Shown here one piece after another: positions 61,386 through 64,000 of a stretch of DNA of 64,000 nucleotides. Made by a program: the position numbers and the translations under genes. The notes under the pieces are model-generated. The model saw only the letters and a list, made by a program, of their open reading frames with translations. It did not search any database and was not told where the DNA came from. Each line of letters begins with the position of its first letter. Position 1 is the stretch's first letter. This DNA comes from an uncultured Eubacteriales bacterium (GTDB taxonomy: Bacteria > Bacillota > Clostridia > Christensenellales > Borkfalkiaceae), in contig CAJLRM010000004.1 of NCBI GenBank assembly GCA_905209085.1, positions 124,001-188,000 of the forward strand. The letters are read 5' to 3'.

Positions 61386-63094
61386 AAAGAATAACGGCAA
61401 TTTTGATAAGCGTGACGATGTGTATTTCGGCAGCGTTCTTCTCCGCCTGTGCGGAAAAGACGTCCGATTCCCTCGGTTCGGACCCTTCCGCGCAGAGCGG
61501 AACGAGCGGGGAAAACAGCGAAGACAAAGCGCCGAAAGGCAAGGTCGAGGGCGTCGAATACGCGGCGGAAAACGTGGACGACATCGATTACTGGTCGACG
61601 GAAAACAGCTTGAACAACGACGCCTGCCGGCTCGCGGGAATCGTCCGTTCCCCGTATTTTGAAGTGAGGATAAACGCCGCCGAGGTGTCCGTATTTGCGG
61701 AACGCACGACGCGTGGCGTCCATTCTTTCGCGTATGCGGACATTTACGACGCCGAGGACGGTATGGCGCTCGACGTGGAGATCACTACGCACGAGGAGCG
61801 GACAAATCCCGTCGTCCTTCCCGAAAACGCGGGAGTGACGGCGACTGTGCAGGGAAAGACGGTCAAGGCTCGCATCGTCGAATACGGCGCGTATACGTTC
61901 ACTTTCGACAGGGACGGCGTTTTGAAAGACGGATCTCAGCTTCCGTTGACCTTGATGATCAAACCGCGGGAAGAGCCGGTCGTTCCCGCAGGATATGCCG
62001 TCCGCGAGATAGAGCCGGGGGAATATCCCATCTCGGAGATGACGTTCACCGAGGAAAACACCGTGTATTATTTCAAGAAAGGGGCTTATACGATCGACGG
62101 CATGGAGATTCCCTCCAATTCCGTGGTGTATTACGAGCCGGGCTGCGTTTTTTCCGTCAAACCTTTGACGTTGGACGAAGCAACGGGCAAGCCCGCCGTC
62201 GGGGATATTATTTCCAGCAAGCGCACGGAAAACGTTAAAATACTCGGCCGCGCCGCCTTTGATTTTTCCTACCGCGCGGGCAACGACACTAATTTTCGTT
62301 TGGCGTTTTCTTTCGAACTCGTCAAAAATCTTTCCGTTTCGGGGCTGAATTCCGTCAACTCGGCGGGCTGGACGGTCTGTTTCACCAATTGCGAAGACGT
62401 TTCCGTGCGCGATCTCATCGTCATCGCTTACAGGACGTATTCGGACGGCGTGATGCTGTCCGACTGCAAGGACGCTTCCGTATCCGGCTGTTTTGTGCGC
62501 ACGGGCGACGACGCGATGGAGGTGAAGTCCACTTCTTCGGGAAGCGTCAAAACGGATAACGTCGTATTTGAAAACAACGCGGTATGGACGGATAAAGGAA
62601 TTGCCTACGGCGCCGTTTACGAATCCAATCACGATCAGAGAAACGTAATCTGGCGCAACAACAGCGTAGGATTTGCCTTAGCGCAGTGGACGGATCATCT
62701 CGGATGCACGACGGTGTGTATGGAGGGAAAATCCGCCGATGTCGTAAACGAGGATCTGCATTTCGAGAATATCGAGATTTATACTTCCTATTGCCCCGTG
62801 ACTACGATTGTGCTCCATAACGGGGGGACGGTGCGGAATATTTATTTTAAGAAGATAACGGCAAAATACGTCAGCCTCAATCCGGATATTTTCCGCGGGG
62901 CGATAGACCTTATGGTGCGCAACACGGATCGGGGGGACATAGAGGATTTTCAGATCAAGACGCTGTATTTCGACCATATAGAAATCGGCGGGGAAAAACT
63001 GACGAATTCCAATAAAACGGAGATGGTAACGCATAAATTTGCGGACGGTTTCGTTTTCGATTATAAATATATCCGCGTAGACACGCAGCTGTAA
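61382..63094 (+). CDS. GH28-like beta-helix lipoprotein
   Basis: 570 residues starting at GTG 61382 (GGAG nine bases upstream; the start overlaps the previous stop as GTGA). Signal peptide with lipobox FSAC, a tether of ~45 residues, then the same architecture as the previous protein: YSDGVMLSDC, FVRTGDDAMEVKS and IAYGAVYESNHD, again without the GHG His. It is the membrane-tethered counterpart of the cytoplasmic 59853 protein. Likely acts on a uronic-acid-containing or related polysaccharide outside the cell (inference). Confidence 0.8.
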   Translation: MKRITAILISVTMCISAAFFSACAEKTSDSLGSDPSAQSGTSGENSEDKAPKGKVEGVEYAAENVDDIDYWSTENSLNNDACRLAGIVRSPYFEVRINAAEVSVFAERTTRGVHSFAYADIYDAEDGMALDVEITTHEERTNPVVLPENAGVTATVQGKTVKARIVEYGAYTFTFDRDGVLKDGSQLPLTLMIKPREEPVVPAGYAVREIEPGEYPISEMTFTEENTVYYFKKGAYTIDGMEIPSNSVVYYEPGCVFSVKPLTLDEATGKPAVGDIISSKRTENVKILGRAAFDFSYRAGNDTNFRLAFSFELVKNLSVSGLNSVNSAGWTVCFTNCEDVSVRDLIVIAYRTYSDGVMLSDCKDASVSGCFVRTGDDAMEVKSTSSGSVKTDNVVFENNAVWTDKGIAYGAVYESNHDQRNVIWRNNSVGFALAQWTDHLGCTTVCMEGKSADVVNEDLHFENIEIYTSYCPVTTIVLHNGGTVRNIYFKKITAKYVSLNPDIFRGAIDLMVRNTDRGDIEDFQIKTLYFDHIEIGGEKLTNSNKTEMVTHKFADGFVFDYKYIRVDTQL

Positions 63095-63121
63095 GAAAGA
63101 AATTCGTAAAAGGAGAAAGAC

Positions 63122-64000
63122 ATGAACAATACGCGCAAACGCTTGGCAGGAATTTTTGCCTGCGCTTTGACGGGAGTTTTGCTGTCGGCGGGCGTGACCG
63201 CCTGCGGCAAAGAAGAAAACTACCGCTCTATTTTCACAACGCCCGAGTATGCCGTCAACGCGCTCTCTTTCGAAGAGATGGACACCTATGAAGGGGAGGT
63301 CAGAAAGGGCAGCGACAGCAATCAGGGCGCGCTCGAAAACGGTATGATTTTATCCCCTTATCTCACCTGTCAGGTCAACGGCAAAGAGGTGGACGTATAC
63401 GCTTCCCGCTGTTCCACGGGCGCCCATTCCTTCTCTTACGTGGACGTCACGGAAGAAAGGGTGGGACTGGATATTCGACTCACGCTCGCCAAGACGCGTC
63501 AAAAGGTGGTGGTTTTGCCCGAAAGTCGCGGCGTGAAAGCGGAAATGACGGGAAAGACGGTTTCGGCGCGGATAGAGGATACGGGAAGTTACTCCTTCGC
63601 GTTCGACGACAAGGAGGACAGAGCCTTTACGCTCATCGTCAGGCGCGCTTCCGATTTTACTCCGCCCGAGGGATATGAAGTGGAGTATTTCGAACCGGGC
63701 GCTTATACCGCCGCGCAGACGACGTTTACGGAAGGAAAAAAGGTGTATTGGTTTAAGGAAGGCAGTTACGCGCTGGACTCTATCTCTCTCCCTTCGGACA
63801 GTATTCTTTATTGCGATTACGCCTATTTTTCCGTGACAAATGCGACCAAAACGTCCGCCTTGAAATCGAACGATTCGAAAAACGTCAAAGTGCTCGGAAA
63901 GAGCGTATTCGATTTCACGGGAATCGATCAGGACGTCGACGGCAAGGGGACGTTTGACTTTTCGGGCGTGCAGGGGTTCGAATTTGAAGGGGTCACTTCG
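63122..64000 (+). CDS. Third GH28-like lipoprotein, 3' truncated by the window
   Basis: The first 293 codons are visible and the frame is still open at base 64000. Signal peptide with lipobox VTAC, then the N-terminal beta domain aligned with its two upstream paralogs (SPYLTCQVNGKEVDVYASR, STGAHSFSYVDV, VVLPESRGVKAE, FEPGAYTAAQTTF, SNDSKNVKVLGKSVFDFTG). The beta-helix with the catalytic motifs lies beyond the window. AGGAGA lies eight bases before the ATG. Confidence 0.85.
   Translation, partial: MNNTRKRLAGIFACALTGVLLSAGVTACGKEENYRSIFTTPEYAVNALSFEEMDTYEGEVRKGSDSNQGALENGMILSPYLTCQVNGKEVDVYASRCSTGAHSFSYVDVTEERVGLDIRLTLAKTRQKVVVLPESRGVKAEMTGKTVSARIEDTGSYSFAFDDKEDRAFTLIVRRASDFTPPEGYEVEYFEPGAYTAAQTTFTEGKKVYWFKEGSYALDSISLPSDSILYCDYAYFSVTNATKTSALKSNDSKNVKVLGKSVFDFTGIDQDVDGKGTFDFSGVQGFEFEGVTS

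Overview
This is about 64 kb from a spore-forming Clostridia-type Firmicute. The evidence is an intact sigK-type sporulation sigma factor, AGGAGG-type ribosome binding sites, strong TTGACA/TATAAT promoters, a bacterial RNase P RNA and several LplB/LplC/YtcQ and YesM/YesN-like systems. The gene content (many secreted glycan-degrading proteins, an enlarged oligopeptide transporter, a GGGtGRT protein) suggests an uncultured gut Christensenellales/Borkfalkiaceae-like lineage. That placement is inference from gene style, not from a search. I recognise no rRNA, tRNA, CRISPR array, phage or intact insertion sequence.

Layout. (1) 1-11839: the tail of a YesN-type response regulator, then a probable operon for a CUT1 sugar ABC transporter (two permeases, lipoprotein binding protein), a beta-helix lipoprotein, a GH109-like Gfo/Idh/MocA protein, an Ig-like/carbohydrate-binding lipoprotein and a GH3 beta-glucosidase. 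(2) 11882-19270: housekeeping genes: an XRE/zinc-ribbon regulator, pyruvate kinase, rnpB, an HD phosphohydrolase, sigK behind a SigE-like promoter, a YwaF/TMEM164-like membrane protein and a NifU-like scaffold paired with a GGGtGRT protein. (3) 19363-30079: a LysR regulator and an Opp peptide transporter in which most components carry large insertions, ending with a DUF3899 protein. (4) 30090-32211, minus strand: an aldo/keto reductase with two 4Fe-4S motifs, an ECF S component and a DUF1893 protein. (5) 32212-33442: a gene-poor stretch that looks decayed. (6) 33443-51546: a YesM/YesN-like two-component system divergent from a large glycan locus: modular surface proteins, a GH36-like lipoprotein, a second CUT1 transporter, a GH1 glucosidase and a sialate O-acetylesterase-like protein. 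(7) 51674-64000: an AraC/cupin regulator divergent from LamG-type surface proteins, an orphan CUT1 binding protein and three consecutive GH28-like beta-helix proteins, the last cut by the window end.

How it fits together. The window reads as three glycan-utilisation loci plus a peptide importer. Surface or lipoprotein hydrolases and binding modules would capture and trim plant or host glycans, CUT1 transporters would import oligosaccharides, and cytoplasmic GH1, GH3 and GH28-like enzymes would finish them. Each locus sits beside an AraC-domain regulator. Two signals deserve most attention. First, six surface proteins end in the same unusual tail (Gly-Cys-Gly/Ser, one membrane segment, a basic end), which looks like an uncharacterised cysteine-containing C-terminal anchoring or sorting signal. 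Second, two promoters 10.6 kb apart share the element TCCATT-N3-CAAAG-N8-TCCATTG with identical spacing, its second half overlapping the -35; this is a likely binding site for the neighbouring YesN-like regulator.
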